The notes under the pieces: model-generated
What the model was told of the DNA's origin: nothing
What the model saw: only the letters and a program-made list of their open reading frames with translations
Database searches by the model: none
Part shown: positions 20,894 through 27,738 of the stretch, in pieces
Numbering within the stretch: position 1 is the first letter of the stretch
Layout of the letters: each line of letters begins with the position of its first letter
From: a virus
Strand: one strand, 5' to 3'
Virus record (IMG/VR): IMGVR_UViG_3300025769_000593
Span: 1 to 29,161 of that record
Length of the DNA stretch: 29,161 nucleotides
Made by a program: the position numbers and the translations under genes

Positions 20894-21837
20894 AACATAA
20901 ACTACTAGATTTATTTTCTGGCATCGGTGGGTTCTCTCTTGGTGCAGAGGCTAACGGCATACCAACTGTAGCCTTTGTAGAGAAAGACCCATTCTGTCAG
21001 AAAGTATTACGAAAACATTGGAGTAACACACCAATCATATCTGATATTAGAACAGTGAAAGGAGAAGATTATGAAACAGATGGAGTTACAATTGTCAGTG
21101 GAGGATTCCCATGCCAACCATTCAGTCAAGCTGGAAAAAGAAAAGGCAAAGATGACGACAGATATCTCTGGGATGAAACTCTTAGAGTCGTTGCCGAAAC
21201 AAAACCAGAATGGTTTATTGGAGAAAATGTTGACGGACTTGTTAGCATCCAAGACGGCATGGTACTCAGACAAGTGCAAGATGACTTGGAGAAAGAGGGT
21301 TTCCAAGTCCAATGTCTTGTTATTCCAGCTTCAGGCATCGGTGCTTGGCACCAAAGAAAAAGAGTCTGGATCATTGGACACAATGTATCCAACTCCATCG
21401 GCGAGTTGTCAGATGGACGTAGTAGCACCACCAAACACAGTAAAGCAAAACAAAAGTGGGTGGTCAGTGACGAGGCTAAAAACTGGAACAAAGTTCGGAG
21501 CGAAACTGAACGATGTGGTAAACAAACTACAACACGAGGGGATGTATCCAACTCCAATGGCGAGGGACTACAAGGACATGGGGTTCAAGCCAACATGGAA
21601 GTGGAGGAGGGACAAGTCAGTTCCATCAGTAGCCCTCAAGGACAACGTACATGGTGGCAAACTGAATGCTCAGTTCGTGGAGTTCCTCATGGGATATCCT
21701 ACGAATTGGACAAAGATAGAGCCAATCGAATAAAGGCACTTGGTAATTCCATAGTGCCTCAGATTGCCTATCAATTATTTAAATCAATAGTAACCGTAAC
21801 TAAGGAGGACGACAATGAGCAAGTCTATTGGTGTTAA
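20890..21837 (+). CDS. dcm: DNA (cytosine-5) methyltransferase
   Basis: 315 residues. Motif I DLFSGIGGFSLG (7-18), motif IV GGFPCQPFSQAG with the catalytic C75, motif VI ENV (112-114), motif VIII QRKRVWIIG (155-163) and motifs IX-X RANRIKALGNSIVPQIA (about 279-295) are all in order. It transfers a methyl group from SAM to C5 of cytosine, probably to protect phage DNA from restriction. The target-recognition region between motifs VIII and IX (about 165-270) is short, polar and repeats VSNS-type segments. In the same DNA another frame encodes a protein that also looks conserved (21071-21733). ATGA overlap at the start. Confidence 0.9.
   Translation: MKHKLLDLFSGIGGFSLGAEANGIPTVAFVEKDPFCQKVLRKHWSNTPIISDIRTVKGEDYETDGVTIVSGGFPCQPFSQAGKRKGKDDDRYLWDETLRVVAETKPEWFIGENVDGLVSIQDGMVLRQVQDDLEKEGFQVQCLVIPASGIGAWHQRKRVWIIGHNVSNSIGELSDGRSSTTKHSKAKQKWVVSDEAKNWNKVRSETERCGKQTTTRGDVSNSNGEGLQGHGVQANMEVEEGQVSSISSPQGQRTWWQTECSVRGVPHGISYELDKDRANRIKALGNSIVPQIAYQLFKSIVTVTKEDDNEQVYWC
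21071..21733 (+). CDS. Nested +1-frame ORF inside dcm, conserved-looking
   Basis: 220 codons, fully inside the methyltransferase gene, one frame over, with its own AAAGGAG six bases before the ATG. The product begins MKQMELQLSVEDSHANHSVK and contains WYSDKCKMTWRKRVSKSNVL, FQLQASVLGTKEKESG, two MYPTP motifs (YPTPSA, YPTPMARDYKDMG) and GKLNAQFVEFLMGYPTNWT. From memory these match stand-alone or C-terminal segments of phage cytosine-methyltransferase-like proteins (TWK...FQL..S, PTP.A.D.K, G.LNP.FVEWLMG.P.GWT). It has no methyltransferase catalytic motif. It is either a real overprinted partner gene, or the remnant reading frame of the target-recognition domain in which the main frame shifted twice. 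Open question. Confidence 0.5.
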   Translation: MKQMELQLSVEDSHANHSVKLEKEKAKMTTDISGMKLLESLPKQNQNGLLEKMLTDLLASKTAWYSDKCKMTWRKRVSKSNVLLFQLQASVLGTKEKESGSLDTMYPTPSASCQMDVVAPPNTVKQNKSGWSVTRLKTGTKFGAKLNDVVNKLQHEGMYPTPMARDYKDMGFKPTWKWRRDKSVPSVALKDNVHGGKLNAQFVEFLMGYPTNWTKIEPIE

Positions 21838-22054
21838 AATATATGTAAAATTAGTTGAGGAGAATGAAAAAACATACCTCACATTTGGTACTGAAAAAGA
21901 TGTTTCAGAATGGAAAGAAGAGTTCAGTAAATGGGAAGAAGAAGAAGACTTCTCTGTGGAAAATGACCGCATCGAAGAAATAGGTACAACGGATGACGTT
22001 GAAAAATTACTTACTAATATTAACCAATTAATAGAGGAGCACTATGAGGAGTAA
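21815..22054 (+). CDS. Small acidic protein, unknown
   Basis: 79 residues, strongly acidic (many Glu), with strands near the N-terminus (VKIYVKLVEENEKTYLTFGT) and helices after. AAGGAGGACGACA precedes the ATG, which overlaps the dcm end by 23 bases. Small acidic proteins in this position can be anti-restriction DNA mimics. This is a possibility only. Confidence 0.6.
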   Translation: MSKSIGVKIYVKLVEENEKTYLTFGTEKDVSEWKEEFSKWEEEEDFSVENDRIEEIGTTDDVEKLLTNINQLIEEHYEE

Positions 22055-22220
22055 TGACCCACGATTCATACATTGCGAACAAGCAATGAATGATTGCCGT
22101 CACCAAGCACGAATGTCTAGAGTGAAAGGTGATGACAACAAGGCTATGTGGTATGAGACACAAGCCGACTACTACGAAGAAATGCTACTGCAAGGTAGAG
22201 AATACGAACCATTATTTTAA
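22044..22220 (+). CDS. 58-residue protein, unknown
   Basis: Starts MRSNDPRFIHCEQAMNDCRH at an ATG overlapping the upstream gene by 11 bases, with GAGGAG four bases before it. Helical, with two Cys and an Asp/Tyr-rich C-terminal half (ADYYEEMLLQGREYEPLF). The stop is 10 bases before the next start. The junctions support it. No family is known to me. Confidence 0.6.
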   Translation: MRSNDPRFIHCEQAMNDCRHQARMSRVKGDDNKAMWYETQADYYEEMLLQGREYEPLF

Positions 22221-22230
22221 AGGAGATATA

Positions 22231-22506
22231 ATGTTAAAAGATATTGACGGCTTTGACTACTCAGATGACAAGGACGATGATGATGATGACTCACGAGAGC
22301 GAGAGTATGCTCAAGAAGAAACAGTGAAGTTAATCACTAATCTAGAATCTGAGATTGTTAATAAACAAAATCTGTTTGTTGGTGCTATGACAACCCTCAT
22401 GGATGCTTGTTACTTTCATGCACCACAAGATTCAAGTGCTACACATTTAATATTAACGGCACATCAGAAAGTGCTAGAAGCAAGAAAGAGAGTGAAAGAT
22501 GACTGA
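22231..22506 (+). CDS. Small acidic protein with Asp run
   Basis: 91 residues from the ATG at 22231 (AAAGGAGATATA before it). The N-terminus has a run of Asp (DKDDDDDDSRERE), followed by a helical domain with KLITNLESEIVNKQNLFVGA and a single Cys. The acidic N-terminus is probably disordered. Role unknown. Confidence 0.6.
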   Translation: MLKDIDGFDYSDDKDDDDDDSREREYAQEETVKLITNLESEIVNKQNLFVGAMTTLMDACYFHAPQDSSATHLILTAHQKVLEARKRVKDD

Positions 22507-22657
22507 ACCAAATAACATAGATATCAATCAGTATATTGAATATGATGAGGGTAAGAATATGAGAATCTATTTTAAAAGAACTCAGTTTATTCAAGATGCT
22601 GAAGAGTACTTACGAAATGATAACCCTGATTATGAGATAGTGGGGATTGATGACTAA
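22499..22657 (+). CDS. 52-residue protein, unknown
   Basis: Begins MTEPNNIDINQYIEYDEGKN and ends DYEIVGIDD. The ATG (22499) overlaps the previous stop by eight bases. Mixed alpha/beta with KNMRIYFKRTQFIQDAEEYL. The short length and overlaps at both ends fit the coupled early gene string. No family is known to me. Confidence 0.55.
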   Translation: MTEPNNIDINQYIEYDEGKNMRIYFKRTQFIQDAEEYLRNDNPDYEIVGIDD

Positions 22658-22868
22658 AGAACTCTTTGCTTTATACCTAACTTTTTCTACACCAACTGGT
22701 GTGGAAGAAAGGTTTGTCATGGGTCGAGAGAATTGTGACAACCTAGAACCGATCGTTGAACAAGAGTTTAAACGATTGAATATTAACCGAGATGAATTAC
22801 AGCAATCTGGATACATGTGTATTGGTTGGAAGTTCCATCTTATAAGACAAAGGAATAATCATGATTGA
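22650..22868 (+). CDS. Small protein, possible paralogue of next gene
   Basis: 72 residues from the ATG at 22650 after GTGGGGATTG; TTG three bases upstream is less likely. An N-terminal strand (ELFALYLTFSTPTGVEERF) is followed by CDNLEPIVEQEFKRLNINRD. The pattern of a strand pair then C..EPIV.Q.F resembles the neighbouring 22861 gene (CEPIVSQIYEQY), suggesting an old tandem duplication. Role unknown. Confidence 0.58.
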   Translation: MTKELFALYLTFSTPTGVEERFVMGRENCDNLEPIVEQEFKRLNINRDELQQSGYMCIGWKFHLIRQRNNHD

Positions 22869-23070
22869 ACCAGTGATCATAACCTTTTGGATTGAAGTTA
22901 ACTCTCGGTTATACGAGAAGACTATACCAAAAGTATACAATGAGTGTGAACCTATCGTCTCTCAAATCTATGAGCAGTACGAAAAGTCTAACGGCAAAAT
23001 CGTTGCAGTAAAGTGTGACACATATCAACAATACAAAGAGAAAAGGAGTTACTTCAATGGCAAAAGGTAA
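22861..23070 (+). CDS. Small protein, unknown
   Basis: 69 residues with AGGAATAATC before the ATG; overlaps the previous gene by eight bases. A strand segment (PVIITFWIEVNSRLYEKTI) and a helix with YNECEPIVSQIYEQYEKS give the same plan as the gene before it. The next gene starts 14 bases inside it. Confidence 0.58.
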   Translation: MIEPVIITFWIEVNSRLYEKTIPKVYNECEPIVSQIYEQYEKSNGKIVAVKCDTYQQYKEKRSYFNGKR

Positions 23071-23263
23071 TGGAACAGCAATAAACGATGACGAGATTCT
23101 TTCTGATGTAGAGATAGTCTATGCATTAGCTAAGATAAAACACTTCAAAGATATAGTACAAACAGTATCAATTAAAAGATATTCTCAAGAAGAATATGTT
23201 GATGTTGTCGAAGCTATCTTTGAGGATATATTTAACCCACGAACTGACAAGGAGAAACAATAA
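23057..23263 (+). CDS. Small acidic protein, unknown
   Basis: 68 residues from the ATG at 23057, after AAAAGGAGTTACTTCA (an ATG at 23015 has no ribosome-binding site). Helical, with DDEILSDVEIVYALAKIKHF then EEYVDVVEAIFEDIFN. No motif. The TAATG junction with the next gene supports coupling. Confidence 0.6.
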   Translation: MAKGNGTAINDDEILSDVEIVYALAKIKHFKDIVQTVSIKRYSQEEYVDVVEAIFEDIFNPRTDKEKQ

Positions 23264-23499
23264 TGGGAGATAAACAAATTAAAGTACAAGATATTATTGA
23301 GTTATTGGAAGAGCCTATAGACTTAATTAAAACAATGACTACTGACCCAACAGAAATAGAGAGTATTATAAATGTTGCTTTATATGAGTATCTCTATCCA
23401 CCAAAGAAATCGATAAGGGATAGGATAATGACAACTGTTGACGATCGTCCGTGTGATACTGAAGCACCAGATAATGTGGTGAGGGTTAACTTCAAATGA
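23263..23499 (+). CDS. Small protein, unknown
   Basis: 78 residues starting on the previous stop (TAATG), AAGGAG before it. A helical first half (VQDIIELLEEPIDLIKTMTT) and an extended C-terminal part with VDDRPCDTEAPDNVVRVNFK. ATGA overlap with the HNH gene. Nothing diagnostic is seen. Confidence 0.6.
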   Translation: MGDKQIKVQDIIELLEEPIDLIKTMTTDPTEIESIINVALYEYLYPPKKSIRDRIMTTVDDRPCDTEAPDNVVRVNFK

Positions 23500-23990
23500 C
23501 TAGCTGCAAAAGAGTGGGGTGTGATAATGAGATCACATCCTCACGGAATGTGTATTGTTCGATATCTTGTAGTGCTATAGTTAATAACACTAAATTTCCT
23601 AAACGGATCAAGAAAGATCCAGGTGTTTTCCGTTGCAATTATTGTAACAAAGAACAACCAAGACGGAACAATACAATGAATAAGTATTGTGATAATGTCT
23701 GCCAACAGAACCATCGCAAACAGATTCGCAATGAAAAAATAGAACGAGATGAACACATGGGTAAGTCTATTGGTAAGAAGAGACTGATCATTGCTTATCT
23801 CAAGGATACTAACCAATGGTATTGTCACCAATGTAAGATAGGCGAAGAAGATGCGCCGATGGAGTTTCATCATATCGATGGGAATCGCTATCACAATCGT
23901 CTGTCAAACTCGATGGTGCTCTGCCGCAATTGTCATGGGAGGACACATAACTTCAAAGGTAGAAACAAAGGGTGTGGCCACTATATATAG
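23496..23990 (+). CDS. HNH endonuclease with zinc-finger N-terminus
   Basis: 164 residues. The N-terminal part has two Cys-rich segments (C..VGCDNE...YCSISC, about 4-25, and FRCNYCNKE...KYCDNVC, about 46-69), likely zinc fingers for DNA binding. The C-terminal HNH domain has WYCHQCKIGEEDAPMEFHH (about 117-135), with HHIDGNRYHNRLSNSMVLC and RNCHGRTH providing the His-Asn-His metal core and two CxxC structural zinc pairs. It may be a homing endonuclease or an early nuclease attacking host DNA. The repeat array and replication genes follow, so origin-linked homing is possible. ATGA overlap with upstream gene. Confidence 0.85.
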   Translation: MTSCKRVGCDNEITSSRNVYCSISCSAIVNNTKFPKRIKKDPGVFRCNYCNKEQPRRNNTMNKYCDNVCQQNHRKQIRNEKIERDEHMGKSIGKKRLIIAYLKDTNQWYCHQCKIGEEDAPMEFHHIDGNRYHNRLSNSMVLCRNCHGRTHNFKGRNKGCGHYI

Positions 23991-24110
23991 TTATATATAG
24001 TTAATTAGAGATATATATAGTTAACTAGAGATATATATAGTTAATTAGAGACATATATAGTTATAAAGAGATATATATAGCTATATACTGACATATATAG
24101 AACTAGCATT
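23981..24110. repeat. 20-bp AT-rich tandem repeat array, origin-like
   Basis: Six to seven units of about 20 bp in the form ATATATATAGTTAATTAGAG (24011-24030, 24031-24050 and so on), each with a TATATAG core; outer units diverge. The region is nearly pure A/T apart from G in TAG and GAG. It directly follows the HNH gene and precedes the primase-helicase gene, where an easily melted origin or iteron array would be expected. Confidence 0.7.
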
Positions 24111-24138
24111 AGACTAACACTAGACTACTATTAGACTA
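24109..24138. repeat. Three YTAGACTA octamers at 11-bp spacing
   Basis: TTAGACTA at 24109-24116, CTAGACTA at 24120-24127 and TTAGACTA at 24131-24138, exactly 11 bases apart, that is about one helical turn. Such phasing is typical of protein-binding iterons or operators. The same octamer or its complement occurs at 16684-16735, 16884-16891 and 19816-19823. Confidence 0.6.
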
Positions 24139-24177
24139 TATATAGTCCCCCTCTGTATATGGGGATAGGCTATCATT

Positions 24178-24189
24178 GATTTCGAAATC
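24178..24189. promoter_or_regulatory. 12-bp palindrome GATTTCGAAATC
   Basis: A perfect 12-bp palindrome 10 bases upstream of the -35 box at 24200. It could be an operator for the replication promoter. It is short enough that chance cannot be excluded. Confidence 0.35.
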
Positions 24190-24199
24190 TGACAACCCC

Positions 24200-24228
24200 T
24201 TGACAAAAATAAATAGAGGATGTATTTA
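24200..24228 (+). promoter_or_regulatory. Putative promoter of the replication operon
   Basis: A perfect TTGACA (24200-24205), 17 bases, TATTTA (24223-24228, 3/6). The predicted start is near 24235. The leader is ~30 bases with AAGGAGACGACAT before the ATG at 24265. The weak -10 suggests regulation. Confidence 0.5.
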
Positions 24229-24264
24229 TAGGGCAAGACCCGCAAAAATATAAGGAGACGACAT

Positions 24265-25956
24265 ATGACAATAAACAATGACCCAAAAAGGTTTATACGA
24301 CACACACCTTGTGAAGAGTGTGGATCATCCGATGCCAATGCTTTGTATGCTGACGGCAGTCGCTATTGTTTCTCGTGCCGAACCTACACTGAACCTCCCA
24401 AGGACAAGACCCGACTTGAGGAACTGCTCGGAGATGACACAAAAATTCAAGGCTCGGCGCCAAAGATTATACCACTCGGTATTAGTAAACCTATTACTGA
24501 AAGAAAGATAAGTCGTGAGACTTGTGAGTTCTTTGGTGTGACTACAACTAATAGTGATAAACCAGAAGTATATAAACACCACTACCCATACTATGATGAT
24601 GAGGGTAATCACGTAGCTACTAAGGTCAGAAGAGTAGTTGATAAGTCATTCAGTGTAGAGGGTAAGACTGGTAAAGCTTTATTGTTCGGTCAACAACTAT
24701 TTAGTTCTAACAATTCTAAAATTATAACTATCTGTGAGGGTGAGATAGATGCTTTGTCGGTCTATGAAATGATGCTACCTAAATCTTACCCAGTTGTTAG
24801 TGTTAGAACTGGAGCAGCTGGAGCCATTACCGATTGTAAGAAACAGTATGAATATATAAATAGTTTTGAAAAGATATACTTATGTTTTGATAATGACGAA
24901 CCAGGTCGTGAGGCTAGTAAAAAGGTAGCCGAACTATTTCCACCAAAGAAAGTACACATAGTAAATTTAGGTTTAAAAGATCCAAATGATTATCTAGTGC
25001 AGAATAAGAAGCATGATTTCATGACTAGATTCTATGCTGCGCAAACATATACACCAGAGGGTATTATACTTGGTGAGAATACTTGGGATCTTATAGCTAA
25101 TGAAAAGGTAATAGAATCAATACCTTATCCGTGGGAGGGTATGAATACTATGACTTATGGTATGAGACTTGGTGAGTTATGTACGTATACTGCGGGGTCA
25201 GGTATAGGTAAGTCTAGTGTAATGAGAGAACTAGCTTATCATATAATAAAGAACAGTAATCATTCAGTTGGTTGTTTGTTTCTAGAAGAATCTATTGAAC
25301 GAACAACCAAAGGTATTATGTCTGTACATGCCAACAAACCACTGCACCTACCATTTTGTGAATCAACTATGGAAGAGAAACGTGCAGCATGGGAGGCTAC
25401 CCTTGGTACAAACAAAGTAAGAATGTGGGACCACTTTGGTTCTACTGATATCGATAATATTATATCTAAAGTACAATACCTAGCTAGTGGATTAGATTGT
25501 AAGTTTATTATACTCGATCACTTAACTATGATTGTATCGGCAATGACTGGTGACAATGAGAGAAGAGCCATCGATAGTATAATGACAAGGCTCAGAACTC
25601 TAGTCCAAGAACAGAACATACATCTGATGTTGGTATCTCATTTAAGTAGGCGAGCTAGTTCAGATAGTGGACACGAAGAAGGTGCGATAGTTAGTCTGTC
25701 ACAGCTCAGAGGTTCACACGGTATTGCACAACTCTCTGACTTTTGTTTCTCGTTGGAAAGAAACGGACAAGCAGAAGATATGGAGAAGAGAAACCAAACT
25801 ACAGTTCGTATATTGAAGAACAGATTTAGTGGAGAGACTGGTCCATGTTGTTGGTTACAATGGCATAAAGATACTGGTCGCTTGACTGAAATACCTAATC
25901 CAAAATCTAAAGACAACGATGACTTCAAGGAGGTGAATGATGGATTCAAAGTTTGA
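24265..25956 (+). CDS. T7-type primase-helicase
   Basis: 563 residues. N-terminal zinc ribbon with C16, C19, C35 and C38 (CEECG and YCFSC) reads the primer site. A Toprim core follows: E158 (ICEGEIDALS, 157-165) and DND (209-211), which bind catalytic metal for RNA primer synthesis. The C-terminal RecA-like helicase has Walker A AGSGIGKSS (310-318), VGCLFLEES (339-347), then FIILDHLTMIVSA, LMLVSHLSRR and QLRGSHGI. It unwinds DNA as a hexamer and primes lagging strands, like T7 gp4. AAGGAGACGACAT precedes the ATG. The next gene overlaps by 20 bases, coupling helicase with polymerase. Confidence 0.93.
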   Translation: MTINNDPKRFIRHTPCEECGSSDANALYADGSRYCFSCRTYTEPPKDKTRLEELLGDDTKIQGSAPKIIPLGISKPITERKISRETCEFFGVTTTNSDKPEVYKHHYPYYDDEGNHVATKVRRVVDKSFSVEGKTGKALLFGQQLFSSNNSKIITICEGEIDALSVYEMMLPKSYPVVSVRTGAAGAITDCKKQYEYINSFEKIYLCFDNDEPGREASKKVAELFPPKKVHIVNLGLKDPNDYLVQNKKHDFMTRFYAAQTYTPEGIILGENTWDLIANEKVIESIPYPWEGMNTMTYGMRLGELCTYTAGSGIGKSSVMRELAYHIIKNSNHSVGCLFLEESIERTTKGIMSVHANKPLHLPFCESTMEEKRAAWEATLGTNKVRMWDHFGSTDIDNIISKVQYLASGLDCKFIILDHLTMIVSAMTGDNERRAIDSIMTRLRTLVQEQNIHLMLVSHLSRRASSDSGHEEGAIVSLSQLRGSHGIAQLSDFCFSLERNGQAEDMEKRNQTTVRILKNRFSGETGPCCWLQWHKDTGRLTEIPNPKSKDNDDFKEVNDGFKV

Positions 25957-27637
25957 TACAGTAGTTCTTGATATAGAGACTGATAGTTTAGAAGCAACCA
26001 AGATACACTGTATATGTATCCAGGACTATGCAACTGGAGAACAACGAGACTTTATACAAGAACAAGGATGCCAAGAGTTCAAAGAGTTTCACAATCAAGA
26101 TCGTAAGTACATCATGCATAATGGTGTAAGCTTTGATGGTCCAGTATTGGAGAGACTGTTAGATATAACAATACCTTTGGAAAATATTATTGATACACTT
26201 CTAATATCTCAGATGGTTAATGCACACATAGAGGGTGGTCACAGTTTAAAATCTTGGGGTAAGAAACTAACACGAGGTGGTAAGCTAGAGTTCAAAGACT
26301 TCGAGGAATATTCAGAAGAGATGTTGAAGTATTGTCAACAAGATGTACATGTCACACGTAAACTAATGCAACACTTAGCGCCGAAGATAACACGTTTCAG
26401 TACAGAGAGTGTACGTATGGAACATAGGGTAAGAAGAATCATAGATCAACAAGAGAAGAATGGATTCTATCTTGATGTTAATAGAGCACATGATTTATTA
26501 GAAGAGTTAAAGACTAAGTCAGAGGATCTAAAGAAAGACTTACAAACTATATTCCCAACAATATATACACCACGATTTCATAAGACGACTGGCGCACCAT
26601 TGAAAGATCATGTCGATGAGTTTAATCCTAGTTCAAGAAAGCAGATAGCAGAACGACTACAAAAGAAATACAATTGGGTACCAAAGAAAACTACACCAAC
26701 TGGACTACCAGTAATTGATGAGGCAGTTCTAAAAGAAATAGAGTATCCAGAAGCTAAGATGATTGCAGAATATCTTTTGTATGAGAAACGTGTATCACAA
26801 ATACAATCATGGTTAAAGAATGTAAGAGATGATAGTAGAGTACACGGCAGAGTTATAACACTTGGTTGTGTAACATCTCGGATGAGTCACTACGGTCCTA
26901 ATATGGCACAAGTTCCAGCAAGTTATTCACCATACGGTGAGCAATGCAGATCACTATGGACTATACAAGATCCAAGTAAGTATTGTTTAGTTGGATCAGA
27001 TGCTAGTGGTTTGGAGTTACGATGCTTCGCACATTACTTACAGAACCCAAAGTTTACAGAACAAGTAGTAGACGGGGACATACATACCTACAATCAAAAC
27101 ATAATAGGATTAAAAGATAGACCAACGGCCAAGACTTGGGTGTATGCATTCATCTATGGAGCTGGAGATGCAAAGCTAGGTCAAATAGTTGGAGGTAACT
27201 CAGAGGCTGGATTAGAAAGTCGTAAACGATTTATAAATAAAGTTAAAGGTATGAAAACTTTAACAAGTAACTTAGTTAATTTATTACAAAGACGTAAGCG
27301 CAAGTATGGTGAGTACCAATTGGTTGCGCTTGATAAAAGGATTCTACTTGCACGATCCATCCACTCTAGTTTGAATACACTTATTCAAGGAGCGGGTGCA
27401 ATTATATGTAAGCAATGGCTACTCAATATAATTGATGAGGTCGACAAGCAGAACTTGGATGCTAAGCCAGTGGCTAACGTCCATGATGAGGTGCAGTTTG
27501 AAGTCCGTAAGGAACAAGCTGTAGATTTTGGTAACATTACAAAGGAGGCAATGAAACGTGTAGAGAAACAATTTGACTTACGATGTCCACTAGATAGTGA
27601 GTATTCAATCGGCACGACTTGGAAAGAAACCCACTAA
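25937..27637 (+). CDS. polA: T7-type family A DNA polymerase
   Basis: 566 residues. The 3'-5' exonuclease has VLDIETDS (10-17, Asp and Glu metal ligands), MHNGVSFDGPVLERL and YCQQDVHVTRKL. Polymerase motif A is SDASGLELRCFAHY (D355 in the first position), motif B RPTAKTWVYAFIYGAG with K399, Y403 and Y407, and motif C VANVHDEVQFEV (512-523). At the position equivalent to E. coli Pol I Phe762 it has Tyr (Y403), as in T7 pol. There is no 5'-3' exonuclease domain. The length is shorter than T7 gp5 (704). Either of two adjacent ATGs (25937, 25940) after AAGGAGG could start it. Works with the upstream helicase. Confidence 0.94.
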   Translation: MMDSKFDTVVLDIETDSLEATKIHCICIQDYATGEQRDFIQEQGCQEFKEFHNQDRKYIMHNGVSFDGPVLERLLDITIPLENIIDTLLISQMVNAHIEGGHSLKSWGKKLTRGGKLEFKDFEEYSEEMLKYCQQDVHVTRKLMQHLAPKITRFSTESVRMEHRVRRIIDQQEKNGFYLDVNRAHDLLEELKTKSEDLKKDLQTIFPTIYTPRFHKTTGAPLKDHVDEFNPSSRKQIAERLQKKYNWVPKKTTPTGLPVIDEAVLKEIEYPEAKMIAEYLLYEKRVSQIQSWLKNVRDDSRVHGRVITLGCVTSRMSHYGPNMAQVPASYSPYGEQCRSLWTIQDPSKYCLVGSDASGLELRCFAHYLQNPKFTEQVVDGDIHTYNQNIIGLKDRPTAKTWVYAFIYGAGDAKLGQIVGGNSEAGLESRKRFINKVKGMKTLTSNLVNLLQRRKRKYGEYQLVALDKRILLARSIHSSLNTLIQGAGAIICKQWLLNIIDEVDKQNLDAKPVANVHDEVQFEVRKEQAVDFGNITKEAMKRVEKQFDLRCPLDSEYSIGTTWKETH

Positions 27638-27640
27638 CTG

Positions 27641-27693
27641 TTGACACCATTGATAGTATGGTATACTGTCGAGGTGTTTCTTTATTGAGACAC
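27641..27693 (+). promoter_or_regulatory. Promoter and 5' hairpin of the ssDNA-binding-protein gene
   Basis: TTGACA (27641-27646) and TATACT (27662-27667), 15 bases apart with a TGG extended -10. The predicted start, 27674, coincides with the first base of a 7-bp hairpin GTGTTTC-TTTATT-GAGACAC (27674-27693, one wobble). A ~45-base A/T-rich leader leads to AAGGAG and the ATG at 27739. A promoter here would boost SSB, which is needed in bulk. Confidence 0.55.
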
Positions 27694-27738
27694 TAACTTT
27701 TAATAACTTTTATAAACTTTTAATTTAAGGAGATAAAT

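Noticed and set aside
21126-21557. 143-codon minus-strand ORF inside dcm
   Set aside because: No ribosome-binding site, no recognisable domain and unlike its plus-strand counterpart shows no family-like motif; treated as a shadow of the sense frames.
23981-24110. Possible CRISPR array from the 20-bp repeats
   Set aside because: Units are directly contiguous without unique spacers, strongly A/T-rich and not palindromic in the CRISPR sense, and no cas genes are near; an origin-like iteron array fits better.
24278-24511. 77-codon plus-strand ORF inside the primase-helicase zinc-ribbon region
   Set aside because: No own ribosome-binding site and no protein-like features, whereas the main frame has the zinc ribbon and Toprim core.
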